Shown here: positions 20,343 through 35,300 of the stretch, piece after piece | How positions within the stretch are numbered: position 1 is the stretch's first letter | Layout: each line of letters starts with the position of its first letter | Origin: Owenia fusiformis | Taxonomy: Eukaryota; Annelida; Polychaeta; Sabellida; Oweniidae | Direction of reading: 5' to 3' | NCBI GenBank assembly: GCA_903813345.2 | Contig: CAIIXF020000004.1 | Location: forward strand, 13,352,196-13,416,195 | DNA length: 64,000 nt | Notes under the pieces: generated by a model | Seen by the model: only the letters and a program-made list of their open reading frames with translations | What the model was told of the DNA's origin: nothing | Databases searched by the model: none | Position numbers and translations under genes: made by a program

Positions 20343-23300
20343 CTAAAAATCATTATGACTTGTTTAATATGATATATCATTTTTAGGGTTATAGAGATAA
20401 TTATATTAATCTTGATGTTGATGGGTAAATGTTGTCATTATTCGATAGTGCCCCATGGGAAATTTTGTTGCAAACTTCGAAATTACCTAGTGTCACTATA
20501 TTTTACTCATTTCCTTGAAGGGATTGATATCGATATGGTGAACTTTTTGAACACACATTTCTCTTAAACCAGTCATCAAAAAATTCTGAAAAACTTTACA
20601 CAACGTCAATTAAATGGTCATCTTTTAAATGGTAACAATATAATTTGAAAAATACTTTTCTCTATATTGTTTTAGAAAACCCATCAGACACTTCATTTGT
20701 TCTTGGTATCCTATGTTAGGAATGAATTGGAACATCTATCCGAACCTCATTGGAACAAAATGACATACACACAACGTGTTTGGGTCTCTCAATATTGTAA
20801 TTGTACAAAGGAAAGTTTGGCTTATAGAGAAAAGTATCTTGTTAATGAAATAAAAGGTTTATTCTAATTTTTATATACTCGTATTTTGGGGGGTTTTGTT
20901 TTAATTTTTTGAAAAGCTTTTCTTAAATCAACAAAACTCTCCTTTGTATAACTTTAATATTGAGAGGTCTAAAAACATGTTGTATATGCTATTTTGTTCA
21001 AACAAGGTTCGGAAAGATATTTTTTCATTCTCAAGAATTGGTAGAAAGGAACAAAAACAAATGCACTAAAAAACAAACAATGTTAACAAAAACAGTTATA
21101 TAAAGTATGTATACATATTTTTCACATTGTTGTCACTCAGTCAACATTATATAAAGGACAGTGTTTTTTACAGAATGTTTTCAATAATTGGTTCAAGAGA
21201 AAAACACTGTTGAATTCAGTTCACCATATCGATACCAATCCTTTAAAACACACATTCTATGTAATATTCCTAACACTGGAAATTTTTTGATTGTCTTATT
21301 GTTGAATATTAGAGTAAAGGTTTGCTATTTATTGCCATCCAGGCAATTGAAAAACCTCTCTATTACGACTGACACGCTAAATGCGATGGGCAACATCACT
21401 CTGTTACCCTTTTTACAAAATAAGTTCCAGTGGTACACTACAAAAGCAAATACATCTGGAGAGCCTCTAATCAGCTGCAAGGCATCATTTAGTGCTTTAA
21501 GACACTTGTCAAATGACCGAGGGCCAGCAATTATGCGACCATACTCGTCCCTGGGTGAGCCAGGCGGATGCCACCTACTTCTGAAGAGCCTTCTGAACGG
21601 CCTATTCGACATAAGCTCAATTCTGCAGCTGCAATGTTGAGCATGTGGCCAATAGGGAGTAGCATGACCAAATTGATATCGGCATTTTCCAGTTCTCTTT
21701 ATTATACATGTGTAGGGTTGAGAGACTCCGAGCGAATCATTTTACTCCCTTCACACATTTTTGAACTGTATTCATGCATATGCTGTGTATAGGATATTGT
21801 CTGCAATATTTGCGATTTTACTACATTTTTGCAATAAATTGAAATTCAATACTGAAATTCCCTTGGTCACCATAACCTCAAGATGTGACATTTTGAAAAA
21901 CAAAAAATGAGTGTTGGGAATATTCCAAAAATTTGTGTTTTAAATTTTATGATAAAAGAGTAAGAATTAGTGACACTAAGTTATTTCGAAGTCCGCGATA
22001 AAATTTCATGTGGGGTACTACAATATAAAAAGCATAAGATAAGATAAATGATGCCCAAAGTTGAGGGGATGTGAGATATTGATTCCTCAGAAAGAGAAAA
22101 TATTTATTAAAAAGCATTCCAATTATTTATAAACATATTTGAAAATTCAGAACCAGAACAACGGCAACGCCAAAGCGTAGCGAATCCCATCGAACAGAAA
22201 TAGCTGGCATTTTTACAAACGAAATATATAGCAAATATCATAAAATAACACAAATAAGAAAGGCCACCATTTTCAAAATGGTTGCTCACTAGCCAAGTTG
22301 TCATCAGAAGGAGTAATATGCTTTTTTATAGTATTCACATACCAAATATGAACAAGATGGCTCCACTACTTTTCGAGTTATAGTAAAATACTTTAAAATG
22401 ATGGACATTTTTCAAAATGGCCGCCTTCTACAAAAAGTGTCATTAGACAGTGTACCATGCTTATAGTAATCACATCCCAAGTATGAACAAAATCGCTCCA
22501 CCACTTTTCGAGTTATAGTAAAATACGTTAAAATGGTGGCCATTTTTCAAAATGGCCGCCTTCTACAAAAAGTGTCATTAGACAGTGTACCATGCTTATA
22601 GTATTCACATCCCAAGTATGAACAAAATCGCTCCACCACTTTTCGAGTTATAGTAAAATACGTTAAAATGGCGGCCATTTTTTAAAATGGCCACCTTCTA
22701 CCAAAAGTGTCATTAGACAGTGTGTCAAGCTTATATTATTCACATACCAAATATGGACAAAATGCTCCACTACTTTTTGAGTTAAAGTAAAATATGTTAA
22801 AATGTATTCACAAAATGGAAACCTTCTACCAAAAGTGTCATTAGACAGTGTACCATGCTTATAGTATTCACATTCCAAGTATGAACAAAATCGCTCCACC
22901 GCTTTTCGAGTTATAGTAAAATACGTTAAAATGGTGGACATTTTTCAAAATGGCCGCCTCCTACCAAAAGTGTCATTAGACAGTGACCCGTGCTTATAGT
23001 ATTCACAAACCAAATATGAACAAAATCGCTCCACTACTTCTTGAGTTACAGCAAAAATCGTAAAATAAGGTATGAGTACCGTAATCCAACACCAAATTCG
23101 AAAATGCATAACAATACTTTGCACATATGGCGTTCGTGACCAACTATAAAACGCTTACCCCCCATAGTGTTATATATCAAAATGTACCTGTTCATATAGG
23201 GGTTCGATTGATCTACATCAAATTATAGGGAGTCAGGTTACTTTTTGAGATATCAGCGTCCATTTATTGTGACTCGCGTTTGCTACCACTTCCTCAATTC

Positions 23301-26300
23301 TGATATGATGGGCAAACGCGTAATAAACATGCTCACGTCGGAACTATTTTTGACCTACATCGCTATTTTCGTAATCCAAATGAAAGTTGAACTCCTCCTC
23401 TTTATTTTGATACCAAATAGTGGCATACTAGGTACCCTAGAAGCCAACTATGGCGTTATTTAGAACAAAACCACAAGTTTTTAAATGGACTATAGGGGTC
23501 ATACCTTTTGGCGGATGGATATCGAACCTCATACCTTAATGTGTTATGACATCACACTGATTTTTGTCTCTGCAACTTTTTTTGGCAGAAAATATCATTT
23601 CTAGTTCAAAAATGCATAAAAACGTCGAAACTGGCTGAATATGTGAAAAATTTATCCATTTAGGCTAGAAAGGGTTAATTTGCCCTACCCCAAATACGTC
23701 TAAATATGCTGGTCTAACTTTGCCACGGTGACGTCACAAATCTAACCTGACTATCTCTGAGTTTATTGAAGAAAATGATACGTCTGACAAACAGCTTTCA
23801 ATCCCTATATGGCACACCTTCTACTAAGAGTTGCATCATTGACTAAATCTAAGACAAAGGGCCTGTGTCCCGAGGATTTTGACTGAAATTTGGCCATTTT
23901 CGCCCAAATCTAACTAAATTGCAGTTTCCCTCACACCTGTATTTTGAAATAAATATTGCTACAATGTAGCAATTTGAAAATCACACATGCTTACTGTTTC
24001 TGTCGACCTGACACGTGTATCTAGCCTGTAAAAATGAAAAATCGCTACATTGTAGCAATTTCACTGAGATATGGGCCCTGAAAATCATGTAATTTTAGCA
24101 AAAAATGAAGAAATAACCTGCAATTTTGACGGAATTTCAGAGGGCTTTCTTTCATTCCAGACCCTCCACGGGCCTCTTATGACCAATCTTATACTCACAG
24201 AATGGTTGAAAGTGATTTCAAATCATTGTTTGCCCTACGCAGAACGAAAAAATCGATTCTGTTCTCAAAATCTGCTAGAATATTGGTCTCTGGCCAACTA
24301 GCAGACAATTTTAGGCCTCATATTAAGGTATGAGTACCGTAATCCAACACCAAATTCGAAAATTCATAACAATACTTTGCACATATGGCGTTCGTGACCA
24401 ACTATAAAACGCTTACCCCCCATAGTGTTATATATCAAAATGTACCTGTTCATATAGGGGTTCGATTGATCTACATCAAATTATAGGGAGTCAGGTTACT
24501 TTTTGAGATATCAGCGTCCATTTATTGTGACTCGCGTTTGCTACCACTTCCTCAATTCTGATATGATGGGCAAACGCGTAATAAACATGCTCACGTCGGA
24601 ACTATTTTTGACCTACATCGCTATTTTCGTAATTCAAATGAAAGTTGAACTCCTCCTCTTTATTTTGATACCAAATAGTGGCATACTAGGTATCCTAGAA
24701 GCCAACTATGGCGTTATTTAGAACAAAACCACAAGTTTTTAAATGGACTATATAGGGGTCATACCTTTTGGCGGATGGATATGGAACCTCATACCATAAC
24801 AAGTAAAGGCCGCCATTTTTCAAGATGGCTGCCACGTGCTTCTTTAATATCTACATTTCTAGCTCTATCAATGTCCTATATACTACTAGTAATTTTTTAA
24901 AATTTAAAACATACTGCTATTACAGTTTTACATATTGCACCTAAATTACTGTAAAATCGGCACTAAAATGGCCGCCATTTTTAAACGATCGGCCATTTTG
25001 AAAATCGGCTTTCGACCAGAACTTCTACCCCCATAGGGTATATTTGTACAAAATATGAACAAAATCGGGCCAATGGTATTTCAATTTACAATATTACCTG
25101 TGTCCTGTATAGATCAACTTTTCACATTCCTTGACTTGCATTCATACATAAAAAATATTTCAAAATCCAAAAATGTATTATACGTAATATTTCTTTGTGC
25201 ACACATATAGTTTTGAACATGTACTTTACCATTAATATTAGTGAAAAAACATGGTTACTGACTCGCCCCTTACTCGACACGTTCTAACTTGTGCGAGTTG
25301 CGGTCGATTTACTTAAAAATGCGAAAGTCAGAAATCTCTTGCATTTTCAAAAATTCATCAAATTTATCATCAATTTTCGACTTAATTGAGAAAAAATTGC
25401 AATTCATAGCACAGGTTAAGTACATAAAAAATCAAAGGTCAAGAGGCTTTAACACGTAGTTCAATGGGGGAGCTAAGGTTGCCAAACTTTTGGAGGCGAG
25501 TGTACTTTTTGTGTCATATTACTTTATATATTGTTTAATTATTGAATTTGGCATCGATTCAGGTCAAAGTGTTATTTGGTATTTTTGTTATAATCAATGG
25601 AAGATAATTTCCTCAATTGGAATATGATGATATCCCCATGTTAATGGAGCACCTCTCCAATTCGAATCAATACACCACTGATGAACTTAGCGAACTCAAT
25701 CTCAGCCCAATTTGGTCCAAACGCTTAAATATTTTCTAAAGTATTATATGATATTCTATTTTTCATTTTACACCCAAGAATGATTCATCATAACGACGGG
25801 GACATTTTCTCACAATTGCACTACGTCATTTAAATATGAGAGCTTCATTGAATCGAGGAAATCGAGGTACTTTGAAAGCATTATATGGGCAACGGTGCAT
25901 AGCCAATGCCTTAGTGGGACAATTTCTTAAATGAACCTTATATCTAAATTGAATTGTGTCTCACCGTTTTTCCCACAATAGCTGCGGTTAAAACCATCAT
26001 TGTTTATGTTGTCTATGGCATTAGCATCCGTTCCATGGAAAAGAGTTCGTTCAATAGTTACATTTGACGCTCCAATCTTTCTGCGCATCTCCTTTCTCGA
26101 TACAACATATTGGCGATACCGAGTAGGATTTTGAATTCTTCGAATCTAAATATACGAATAATAAATTATATTCATTTTACTATTACAATTCCATTTGTAT
26201 TTTCAGATATTTACATATAGGTTCATACTGCTTTTACACTTAAAGGATATACAGAATGTGCTCTTTAAAACAGATCTAATTAATACTAAATACTCTGAAC

Positions 26301-29300
26301 CAGTTTATGGCTCCATTATACCTCTCCAGTATATCAAGTCACATTTTGATATGTCAAAATACGTATGATATAAAAGGCAGATTGATGATGTCATGGGTTG
26401 CTCTTTTCAAAATTAGCAATTAAATCGTAATTTTGCTTGGACAGCAAGGTGACTTGGCTCCCAGAATCAAACCTTGATATTTTCCAACAATTAGAACGTC
26501 GAAGTTATAGCCTACTATAAATCCAAAATAAACAATTCAAGAGATTCGAACCAAATATCTCGATCATTTCTTGTGACTTTTGGAATTTATCGATAGGAAA
26601 TAAGACCAGAATTCTTTCATCTACAAAATGGCGGCCGCAAATATTGGGAAGGTCTATTAAGGTTTGTATTGTTCTAGGATATTTGTATAGTCCACTTGTC
26701 ACCCCTAAAACCCTATAATGAACCTATGAATTATCATAAAACACAATTTTATGGTTAATTTATGATAATAAGGGTTTTCTGAAATACTTTAACTGGGTTG
26801 CACAAAAAGTTAGTTTCGAGGAAGATAATAGACTATGAATAATGTATTGAAATCTTGATTCTTTTTATTTAAATATATTGGAAATTAAATCTTGTAATCG
26901 TTTTGTCTAAATAATATGTCTAAAACCCATGCTTCTTTTGGAAAAATGGATAATGTGGAAATATACACGAATAGCTAATTTTTCATATATGCAAATTAGC
27001 ATATTTCATGATTGAAATATCTATCAAAATATTTTGCATATCAAGCTTGTTACACAATGGAAATTACTAACTTATCAAGGGTTTTCTTAGCGATTTTATC
27101 CGGTTTGCAATCATATATGGGCGGCTGCCACTTCATAAAACTCCTGTGATAGTGATTACACAATAAAACATTGTGTTTTACAAATGCATACATTCATAAA
27201 ATTACAAATTGACTATATCAAATCGATGTCTGCCTTATAAAATTAATAACACATTTTGGTGAAACGATGTCTTTATTTTACTAGTATATTGTTTTGTTTA
27301 CTCATTTGATGGGCATATCTGCTAAAGACATTAACGTAAACGCACCAGGTAGAATTTTTGCATACCTCTTTTATCTGCGGTATTTTTTTGGCTTGTTGCA
27401 TACTATCCAAAAATAGTTTTGCTGTTGCATCATATTCTTTCCCCAAATTTAATGGAACTGTAATCATCTTCATCCCTCTATAATCATCAGACCACGATCC
27501 CGGTAGTTGTATATCGCCTACATGTATCAACTAACTATATAACTGTGCTTTATGAAATCAAACGCTCACTAATGAACTACGATTTACCCTTTGCCCTATT
27601 GCAAGATGAACAAAGCGTCATATCATGTCAGTCAAAAGCTAAGACAATTGGAAAATCTGTAAAAATCGCGTGATTAGCTGCCAAAGTCGAGATAGTTACT
27701 TTTAATTTTTGTTTTTCCCCCAAAGAATGGTATTTCGAATAGACATTCGATTCTAGGGATTTTAATGTTATAACATTTGTAAAGTTATAATTTACATCAA
27801 GCTAATGTTTACTTTTTAAGGCTCAAACTTTAGAATAAAATATCCCAATTTTGATTTACCATAGGGTCTCGAAAGTTGTTTACCTTCAGTTGGAGTGAGC
27901 CTGATGATATCAAATGACTCCTTGGAAGATATATCTGTATCAGTCATGGCAACAAAATCGATTTCACAGTCCTTTCCATTTCGCTTGTATTGATATATTT
28001 GGCTTTTTCCGTTTTTGGCATCTTCAATTTTCTTATTTAACTGTAGACTGTAAGATTTTTCTGTTCCATCTGTATCTATAAATTTCCATTGTATCTAAAA
28101 TAATATAATTTCATTTTTACAATCTGTTTTATTTCATAGTTAAATACAGTTGTAGTTACAAATATGAGTGACACATCGGTAAGAATAAGCACTATAAGTA
28201 TACTCTATACGTATAAAAAGAACATTGAGTACGTCGAAAGATGTATTCATCTGACCAAAAAAAAGGATTGCTGGTATTTGCTTGGTAGTGGTGTTGGGGC
28301 AAAATGATAAGATGATTTGTTTGAGTGGTAGGAGGCCATCTTAAGCATTTCAGTGTAATTACCTGCTAAAGAGTTGTGACTAGTTCAAGGATCAAACTAT
28401 TTTGTTGAGAGAGCAGGATGACCAAATAAAAATGTTTTGATCAGACCATTTCTGTCTATTTAGTGTTACCTTAAGCTATGTTCACACCAATGGCGCTTTG
28501 ATGGCGCTTTAAAGCGACTTGTAAAGCGGCACCAAAGCGTGACAAAGTTTGATTAAAGCGTCGGGGTCGTAATAGGTCGTAAAAAAGCTCGGAGTAAAGC
28601 GGGATATTCGGCAAGAGCACTAAAAATTTAAACTGTTCAAGCTACGTTTGCACCAACGGCGCTTTGATGGCGTTTTAAAGCGGCTTGTAAAGCGACATCA
28701 AAGCGTTACAAAGCTTGATTAAAGCGTCGGGGTCGTAATAGGTCGTAGAAAAGCTCGGAGTAAAACGGGATAGTCGGCAAGAGCGACAAAAATTTTTAAA
28801 CCGTTTAAAAATTTTGGGCGTTCTGTTACGAATTGATTAAAGCGCCGAGAGCGTATCAAAGCTTAACAAACCGTAACAAAGCTCAACAAAGCTTGACCCA
28901 AAGCGTAGGAAAGCTTAACAGAGCTTGGTTCAAAGCGGGGACCCCAGTCTCTTCACTGTTTATTACCACTTGACACGCTTCGTTAAGATGTCTTAAGATT
29001 TGCTACGATCTGGCATGAAAATCTGACACGAGGTCAGACGCTTTCATCGATATCTGACACTCTTTGGTACACTTTCATGAAGGACTCTCAAGCTTTCCAA
29101 CGAATTGAGACGCTTTAATCAAGGATTGAAACGCTTTGCTAGGCTTTGTTACGCTTGACAAGTTTCCAAACACTATATCACGCCTTGTGGCAAACATCAT
29201 GTCTTCTTCAGATAGGTCATGCTCTGGTCCATCTGGAATTTCTTGATCTTGTTGTTCTGCCATCGTGTTCTCGAGTCAAAGATGCAATGGTTTTATGGAT

Positions 29301-32300
29301 CTACTGCATCTTTATGCAGTCATTGGATCAAAAGCGGCATGAAATCGGCGATCTCAACATTTTCCAATGCGTGACAGAGCTTAACAGAGCGTAACAATGC
29401 ACAACAGAGCTTGGCAATCGTATCAGAGCCTGATTCAAAGCGTCATAATCGCATCGAAGCGTAATAATGCTTATCAAAGCTTATCAAAGCGTGATTTCAA
29501 TCGTAACAAAGCCTGGTCAAAGCGGGATCAAAGCGTTGGGAACCTATTAGAGCTATATGTTAAGCTTTCCTACGCTTTGGATTAAGCTTTTCTGAGCTTT
29601 GTTACGGTTTGTTAAGCTTTGATACGCTCTCGGCGCTTTAATCAATTCGTAACAGAGCGCCAAAATTTTTTAAACAGTTTAAAGTTTTTGGCGCTCTTGC
29701 CGAATATCCCGCTTTACTCCGAGCTTTTCTACGACCTATTACGACCCCGACGCTATAATCAAGCTTTGTTATGCTTTGGTGCCGCTTTACAAGCCGCTTT
29801 AAAGCGCCATCAAAGCGCCGTTGGTATGAACAAAAATGACAAAAATCACGGCGCTTTGCTCGTCGATTTAAAGCGTGGCATGGTGTGAACGTAGCTTAAT
29901 AAATTGAGAATTTCAACATTTAGGTTATGACTTGTTGAGACCACAATTGAAGAATACGTGCTTGACAGTTCCGACTTCGTCACTGCATTGATAATTTGGC
30001 GAGTCTACATTTGTGAAGTAATGAACATACATTTGCTATTTTAAATATAAGTCCACTCTCATTCGGTTAAGGATAATTTGTTATGATAGGGATATGGTCA
30101 AACGGGAAACTCATAATTTTGCTTTTATTCATTTTTTATTTTGTATATATTTGGAATTCTTTCGATATTGTGGGGAACTAAGTCCCATTTTTCTATCAAC
30201 TGCATCCATGGTCGGTGATCTTCTAAATTTTGTAGATATATTATGAGGTATGTGGTATTCACGAGAATAACGGAGTTGTCTTTTGTTGTGGTTTTTGAAT
30301 TAAAATCCTCCTTCATAAGAAAGTACCCTATAATTTTGGATATTGTACATCATTTTAAAGTGATAATCTCTTGTGAATGTCAGACCAGGCCATTTTAGAT
30401 TATCTAAGGTTTCAAATGTGCTGAAACCTGGAAATGCTCCAGAGCAATCTGGGCAGACTGGTATTGCAGACGGTCAAATTTTGTAAAGATCGTTTTTTTT
30501 TATTTCATTAAATTACTATTGTGATGAAAAATATTCAAAAATGGCTTTATATAAGATTTTACATAGTTTCAAGCGTTTTTGAGTTTAGTTTGAATTTAAC
30601 AGATTTCGAAGGATTAGGTGCTTTTTGAATTTTGTCACATCATGATATAGCCACAGTGTTTGTTAAGATTTTTTCTTTGAATTATTACATTATTTAGGGT
30701 CAAATGGGATAGTTTTCGTTTTTGAGTTTTGAGAAAATAATATCAGATCATGTTTAAAGTCAAGTTTCCACAATTTTGACCATTCTTCAACTATCTGAAG
30801 ATGAGATTGTAAAATCTGACTTGAGACTGGGTTATTTGAAATATACGAGCAAATGAAATGGTTTGATATCGTATAAAGATGTATCGTCAGCATAAATGAA
30901 AAATTTTGAATTAAACGTATCTAATAATTAGGAGATTAATTTGGAGATAAAGGATATACTCTCCCCTCCATAAGTTCTAAAGTTGCCAAACTTATGGAGG
31001 GGAGAGTATTTCAACAACAATTTTAGGCTAATTTCGCCTGCTAGAACATGCTAATAACGACTCTTAGAATCGAACGGGATTAACGATGGCTATCTACTAC
31101 TGGTATTACGTTTCTTGTCCATTTTCCTTGGTCGTGTAATTTTATCAACATTTGATAGGTGGCATTAGCGGATCTTACTCGGCGGAAGGTTGTATATAGC
31201 CAGTTCGGCTTTACCCGCGTGATTAAAGGAATCCAACACCTTGCAAAACTTCTTAACGGAGAGGAATAAGGGAAAATGCTTGCCGGATTCTGAATCTGTG
31301 TATTTTTTAATGATTTTTCACCGTCTTAGAATTTCAATTTTTTTCCTTTGAAAAAATGAGATTTGCATTGTTTTCCAATTAGACAAATGAGTAAACATGA
31401 ATAGCCCGAAATCTAACGGTGAGATTTTGTTTTAAAAAATCATGGATATCAAGGCTAAATATAGCTATACAATAAACATAAAAAAGCAATGCTTGGACTC
31501 TTCATGTTCACACAAAAAATTAATTAGTAAATGAGGTTTGATATTTGTGAGAATAAGTTGTACGAGTCGCAATGCTCTACAAACACCAGACTACAGGGTG
31601 GATTAGGATCAATGACACACATAAAAATTGATTTAAAAACATTTCATGATAATTATCTCAAACAAAAGCAGTTAGCGAAGGATACATTTCATTACACTCA
31701 ATAAATAGTTATCACTTTTGACTATATATACATATCTCATGGGAATGTATTTCCATCTGCTCAAGATATCATATTTTAGCTTCGAAAATCACAATCGTTG
31801 GATAATACATTTGTCTCAGAATGATAGGCCACCCTGTAGCAATGTAGCTTTCACTTGAAGTGTACCCTTGAGAATAATGAACTTACTTTCAAATTGGTCT
31901 TGCTTTTGTGGTGTATGTGGCATTTAAGCAAATCTGCCACCCTCATTTCTTTCCAGAACCATCTTGTTCACATGTAACACTAGGCTATACGCGCATGTAT
32001 AGACAGACGACATAGATATACATATAAATTATATATTGCACCTGTATTTACTTACATGGGAATATTCCCTTTGGAAAAATGCAAATGCATGAACATATAT
32101 TTTCATCTTATATATGACTTCAAGCTAACATATTATTTCATATTTATATTTTCATAGTTAGTCTAACATAAATAATAGATCCATGAGAACAATATTCTTT
32201 GTTTTCTTAAAAATTGATGGGTTTACTGTGAATTCAATAAATTACAATTTGCAAGGGGTAAGTATACTGTATGACCTTAGTTGCAAAGTACTGTTTATAT

Positions 32301-35300
32301 ATGCAGCTCAATAGCATAAAATATGTTGAATGAAGCATATGGTGGGGATTAGTCGTGTGACACACAAACTGACCAATTCATGAGGGTATTAGCTACTTTT
32401 CACAGAAACCAAAGGAGGACAGTGATTTTATTTCAACTGGGAGCTTACCTCCACACGACTGATCATGTGACCATGGTGTTGGGTCCCTTTAAATTAAGGT
32501 ATATTTTTGTCATAGGAAAAAAAACAGTTATCAAATAAGTAAGGTGGGAGATCAGAATGCATAAGATCTTAAATATGAGTGGAGTACAACAAAGTATTTC
32601 CCAGGGTGAGGAATCCATTGAAAAGGAAATATTTATATCATTGAAAGTACCTATATTTATCCCCATTACAAAAATTACCATCAACAATAGTACCCACAAA
32701 GAACCAAGAAATATTGTCACACTGTCAGAACGATTTTGCATTGATGGTTTAAATTATTTGCAGCTCAGTAGTACCACACTTATTTGTCAATTGGAATTTT
32801 TAGAGAGGGATGAATATTGAATAAAGGGCACATTGTAGAGTATAACTTCATCAATGCTACGTTTGCCGTGAATAATTTTATGAAATGACCTGTTTAATTT
32901 GTTGGTAGAAAAAAGCTGTTGCAGTTACATCTATATTCAGGTCTTCCAAGTTGAAAATAAGATATTGTCCAACTGTACACTTACCCTTCTGGCTAACTCG
33001 CGAAGTGCTGTCATTTCATGTTGATACTTTTCCTTTTCACGCGCATCGCTTATAGCTTGTAAAATAAGCTTTTGAAGGTAGTTTTCCATAGCCATAACGT
33101 TATCTTTCAGCCCTCGAAATCTTATTGTATTGCCTTTTATTTCTAGCCAGATGTTGTTTGTATCAGCTTCGTCGTTTATCTAAATAAAATATTATAAAAT
33201 ATGTTATTGTTAAATGTCTTAAAACGTTCACGGTGATATAACGGAATACCTGATTTCCAAAGTTACATAACATTTATGACCCATATAAGGCAGTTCTCCC
33301 TCTCCCCTCTCTCTCCCCTCTCACATCCGCTAATAAGTTAATTTGAATGAAATTGTACCAACCTTCTGTTCATCAATCATAGCGATTTCTTTGACATGCA
33401 TCTCTTCCTCTTTATATATGTTATTCATATGATCTACAAGGCTTTTTTCTGCTTCTTGAATTCGTTCTTCTCTGTCTGAGTAAATAGCAATTGTGGATAC
33501 AACAGTATCCTTTTCTTTACCATGTCTTGAAACCGTCTTTGGAAGTACTGGTTTGCCATTTTCGTTCGTTTTACTCCAACCTCCTATGTAACGATAAAAG
33601 TGAATGCAAGTACGAGTAGCAAGACATCATCCTATATGGCTTGATACTACTATTGGTATGAGACGTTATTTCAAATGTTGTTATCATGTATTATCGTTAA
33701 TGGGTTTCTTTGGATCTAACACTGATGGTGAATTCTCCTATATAAAGTGTATGTACCGCGCACAATTCAATAAACGTTAACTTCTGAAGTGCTTTTGAAT
33801 CTGACCTTCACAAGCAGTTTCCCAATAACCTAAGTGCATTTGATTAGCACAAAAACGACAGGAGATTCATTTTTAAAGATAAAAAGCTTTATGTGAATGT
33901 TGAATTGTTCTGCTTCATCATTAACCAGGGTCCATGTTTGAATTTCAATAAAAAATAAAGAAAACATTCGTATATTTACTAACCCATTCTGATGATGCAC
34001 CCAGGATTCGCCTTCATGAATTATGTTTATAGGTTAGTACTTGTACTGATGCGTTTATATTTCCAATAGAGAATGATACATGATTAATATATATTTAAGC
34101 AGCATAGTACCTCTTGGTCCTTTACCTCCAATTTGGGGTGTTGTGTATGAATCAGTCTGACCGATCAAAGCCTGCATCGCGTCACTGAAAGGTTTTGCGT
34201 GTACTTTCTGGAAGACGAATATCTTCACAAGGTTTACATGTCGAGGCTGGACCTTATTATCAAATTCGGCAATGCCTCCAATCATTTGTCTCGCGATATT
34301 TTCAGGTGATACCATCATCGAACCTGCAAATAAATACACTAGAACAAGTGCGAAAACTAGAATCTACAGGATACAACGGGAACTAGAATCATTTGGCAAA
34401 TGCTCGTCGACATCTACAGGGTGACCCAAAAAAAATGCAACCCTCCATTTCTTCAATATTTTTCTTAAATGGAGGTGAATTGCTCTGAAATTTGGCACAT
34501 ACGGACTTCATTCAATGTGGGATCCTCTGGCAAAGTTTCAATAATCAGAGTCTTATATTGATAGAGTTAGGTCGTTCCAAAATATGCTCCAAATGATGTG
34601 CATTTCCAATGTTAGGTTTTCGGAAGAATCACATTCCCTTCTTTCTGAACATGTAAACTCAAGAAATAATGTGTTCTGGGATCACAAATTCAAGATGAAG
34701 TGCTTCAAAGGCCCCTTCATTCTGTTAAATACACAGCTTGGGCTGCCAATTTCAAAACATGAAATCATCAGCCCCTTTTGGTTTGAGGTTGATAATGGCA
34801 ACACTGTTACTGTTACCACACAGCGCAATATTGGCATTCCCAGGAAGTTCTAGGCAGTTCTAGACATACAGGCTTCAATAGACAAGAACAGTGATTCTAG
34901 AAGTATGGGGCTACTCCTCACACTTCTTATGATAGCATAGCCTGGCTCACTAGTCATTTCTATGATGAGATTATCTCTCCTAGGATGGAGAACCCATGGT
35001 CATCCCACAGTCTTGATCTCAATGCCCCTGACTTCTATATATGGGGTTATTTAAAGGATAATGTGTATGAAAATAACCCTACTGCAATTGCAGAACTCCA
35101 ACAAGCATTCCTGCAAAAAATTGAGCCATACCCATGGGGAAGAATGCATCCGTGTTATGAACAGTTTTCCTTGAACATTGCAAGTTTGTTTTCAGCGAAA
35201 TTGACGATATATGGAGCATATTTTGAAACAACCATAACTCGATCAATATAAGACTATCGTTATTAAAACTTTGCCAGAGGATCCCACATTGAATGTAGTT

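Noticed and set aside
23245-23463. 72-codon frame MRYQRPFIVTRVCYHF.. repeated at 24503-24721
   Set aside because: It is conserved only because the 470-bp repeats are near-identical. No recognisable domain or gene context.
29619-29888. 89-codon frame MIRSRRFNQFVTERQNFLNS.. and neighbours at 29146-29585
   Set aside because: These frames run through the AAAGCG-word arms of the foldback element and are explained by its repetitive sequence.
33960-34030. Possible small exon on the minus strand (ATGAAGGCGAATCCTGGGTG.. before GGTTAGTAAA)
   Set aside because: The flanking PARP exons 34111-34323 and 33363-33583 already join in phase (G|GA), so no exon is needed here.
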